Made by a program: the position numbers and the translations under genes. A DNA stretch of 64,000 bases from Scytonematopsis contorta HA4267-MV1 (GTDB lineage Bacteria; Cyanobacteriota; Cyanobacteriia; Cyanobacteriales; Nostocaceae): contig JAHHIC010000034.1 in assembly GCA_019359035.1 (NCBI GenBank), positions 124,001 through 188,000 on the forward strand, written 5' to 3'. The notes under the pieces are model-generated. The model was not told the DNA's origin. It saw nothing but the letters and a program-made list of their open reading frames with translations, and did no database searches. This document shows positions 62,777 through 64,000 of the stretch, one piece after another. Position 1 is the first letter of the stretch. The number at the start of each line of letters is the position of its first letter.

Positions 62777-64000
62777 ATGCAAGACTTCCACAATATCAAA
62801 ATTATTGGATTCGACCTAGGACACGGAGAAACAGCACTAACCTGGGTACGAGGAGACAACCAAGAAACGACACCACAAAGTTTATTAATTAATAACAAAA
62901 AAAGTCAAATCACGGCTATCGCGCATCATCCCCAAAAAGGAATAATTATAGGTGACATGGCATTTCAACTGTCTGACACCAGTATATTTGAAATAGCCTT
63001 TAAATCCCGAAAATTTGATGATAAAATATATCAAAAAAATATCCAAGAATTCGTCAACGCTGTATTTCAACATTTGGTAGACACAAACCAAATCCAAACC
63101 GAAGACAATAACTACTTTTTCATAGGGTGTCCATCCGGATGGTGGCAAGAAGAAATTGCAACATACACGCAAGTTATCTCAGAAAACTGTTTACCAAACG
63201 CCACCGTAGTCAAAGAATCTCGTGCAGCATTAATGCACGCAAAAGAAAGTGGTATTTTTACAATTCAAGAACTAGAAAAATCTGTATTAGTAATTGACAT
63301 TGGTTCTTCCACCACAGATTATACCCTAGTTAAAGGAATGTCCGATACACCAATAGATTTTGGGCACGATTTAGGAGCATCTTTAATAGACAAACAAATT
63401 CTCAAGAAAACTCTCGAATCTCATCGTCAATATCGCGAAGGAAAACAAGAGCTTTTACAGCTAGAAAATTATTTGAGTAAAGAAGAAATTTGGGGAACAG
63501 AAGAAATTGACCTATTAGAAAAAATATTTGCTCAAAGCATATTGTATAAAAATCGCTGCGAACTTCGCTGTCGCAAAGCCAAAGAAGAATATTTTAACTT
63601 TCACGAACACTATCAAGACGAAATAGTCAACGTTGGGAGTGAAGATATTCAAAGAAAATTCAAATTTATTCCATTAGTGAATGGAAAGATTATGGATACC
63701 ATTCTCAATGAACCGTTACCAGAATTAGATAATAAAAGTTGGCGTAATTCTTTCCAGGAGCAACTAATAAAAATAAAAGAAAAATTAGAGAAAGAAGATA
63801 TTACCCCTAGCTCTATACTTCTTACGGGTAGTGCATCTAAGATGTATTTTGTATTAGATATTTGTCAAGAAGTATTTCCAAAATTACCTTGTAAGCGTGA
63901 TGGAGAACCAGAATTATGTATAGCCAGAGGATTAGCTAGATGGGGAAGAGTATATCTGAGAACAGAAGGATTCATGGGGGAAATCAGTCAGTTTTTAGAT
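62777..64000 (+). CDS. Hsp70/actin-like ATPase (partial, runs off the window)
   Basis: The open frame runs to the last base (408 codons). IKIIGFDLGHGETALTWVRG is a phosphate-1-like motif of the actin/Hsp70 ATPase fold. FIGCPSGWW and ESRAALMHAKESG match the usual middle of such domains, VLVIDIGSSTTDYTLVKG is the phosphate-2 motif, and SSILLTGSASKMYFV the adenosine motif. A long helical insertion (about 220-290) replaces part of the canonical lobe. It resembles DnaK-type proteins without the substrate domain so far. It lies 29 bases after the glycine-zipper gene and is probably co-transcribed. The role is unknown. Confidence 0.7.
   Translation, partial: MQDFHNIKIIGFDLGHGETALTWVRGDNQETTPQSLLINNKKSQITAIAHHPQKGIIIGDMAFQLSDTSIFEIAFKSRKFDDKIYQKNIQEFVNAVFQHLVDTNQIQTEDNNYFFIGCPSGWWQEEIATYTQVISENCLPNATVVKESRAALMHAKESGIFTIQELEKSVLVIDIGSSTTDYTLVKGMSDTPIDFGHDLGASLIDKQILKKTLESHRQYREGKQELLQLENYLSKEEIWGTEEIDLLEKIFAQSILYKNRCELRCRKAKEEYFNFHEHYQDEIVNVGSEDIQRKFKFIPLVNGKIMDTILNEPLPELDNKSWRNSFQEQLIKIKEKLEKEDITPSSILLTGSASKMYFVLDICQEVFPKLPCKRDGEPELCIARGLARWGRVYLRTEGFMGEISQFLD

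Overview
The window is a chromosome segment of a filamentous, probably heterocyst-forming cyanobacterium. The evidence is photosystem I and D1-type genes, a knotless phytochrome, a cyanobacterial NifJ, xisH/xisI-type genes (known from heterocystous strains), PATAN-type response regulators, PEP-CTERM proteins, heptanucleotide tandem repeats and a few HIP1 octamers (GCGATCGC at 9252, 37460 and 53909). The DNA is AT-rich. I found no rRNA, tRNA, CRISPR array or intact insertion sequence.

Layout. 1-8.1 kb: a barrel-like envelope protein, glutamate dehydrogenase, and a PixG/PixH/PixJ-like phototaxis module whose chemoreceptor has a degenerate cyanobacteriochrome-like GAF domain. 8.5-13.3 kb: nifJ, carrying several repeat insertions inside its reading frame, then xisH-xisI. 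13.5-25.2 kb: accessory genes (DUF3857/transglutaminase protein, small hypotheticals with palindromic operators, a chimeric gene scar, PEP-CTERM proteins, a radical SAM enzyme, a matrixin-like protease), then SUI1 and trpB. 25.2-34.8 kb: a possible toxin/immunity pair, a GH13-CBM20 amylase, twin CAP-domain proteins, a decayed sucrose-phosphate phosphatase, ruvA, bioF, a hybrid kinase and a zinc-ribbon protein. 35.2-43.3 kb: a kinase remnant, an intact histidine kinase, a universal stress protein, a radical SAM activase-like protein and two metallophosphoesterase homologues with altered metal sites behind a Fur/Zur-like box.

43.4-57.2 kb is the centrepiece, a compact far-red light photoacclimation (FaRLiP) cluster. 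On the minus strand it reads rfpB-rfpA-rfpC-chlF-psaA2-psaB2-psaL2-psaI2, with psaF2-psaJ2 divergent on the plus strand. The D1 homologue has the QD motif and lacks the C-terminal Mn-cluster ligands, so it is called chlorophyll f synthase. RfpA would sense red/far-red light and act through RfpC and the DNA-binding RfpB to induce chlorophyll f synthesis and a far-red photosystem I. The PSII (psbB2/C2/D3/H2, far-red psbA) and allophycocyanin (apc) paralogues of classical FaRLiP clusters are absent here, and unrelated genes lie on both sides. Palindromic and heptameric repeats crowd the intergenic spaces of this cluster.

57.2-64 kb: a methionyl-tRNA synthetase whose expected ATG start is ACG, a RuBisCO-like protein probably of methionine salvage, a small Cys-rich protein, about 1 kb without a clear gene, and a two-gene unit of a glycine-zipper protein and an Hsp70/actin-like ATPase cut by the window end.
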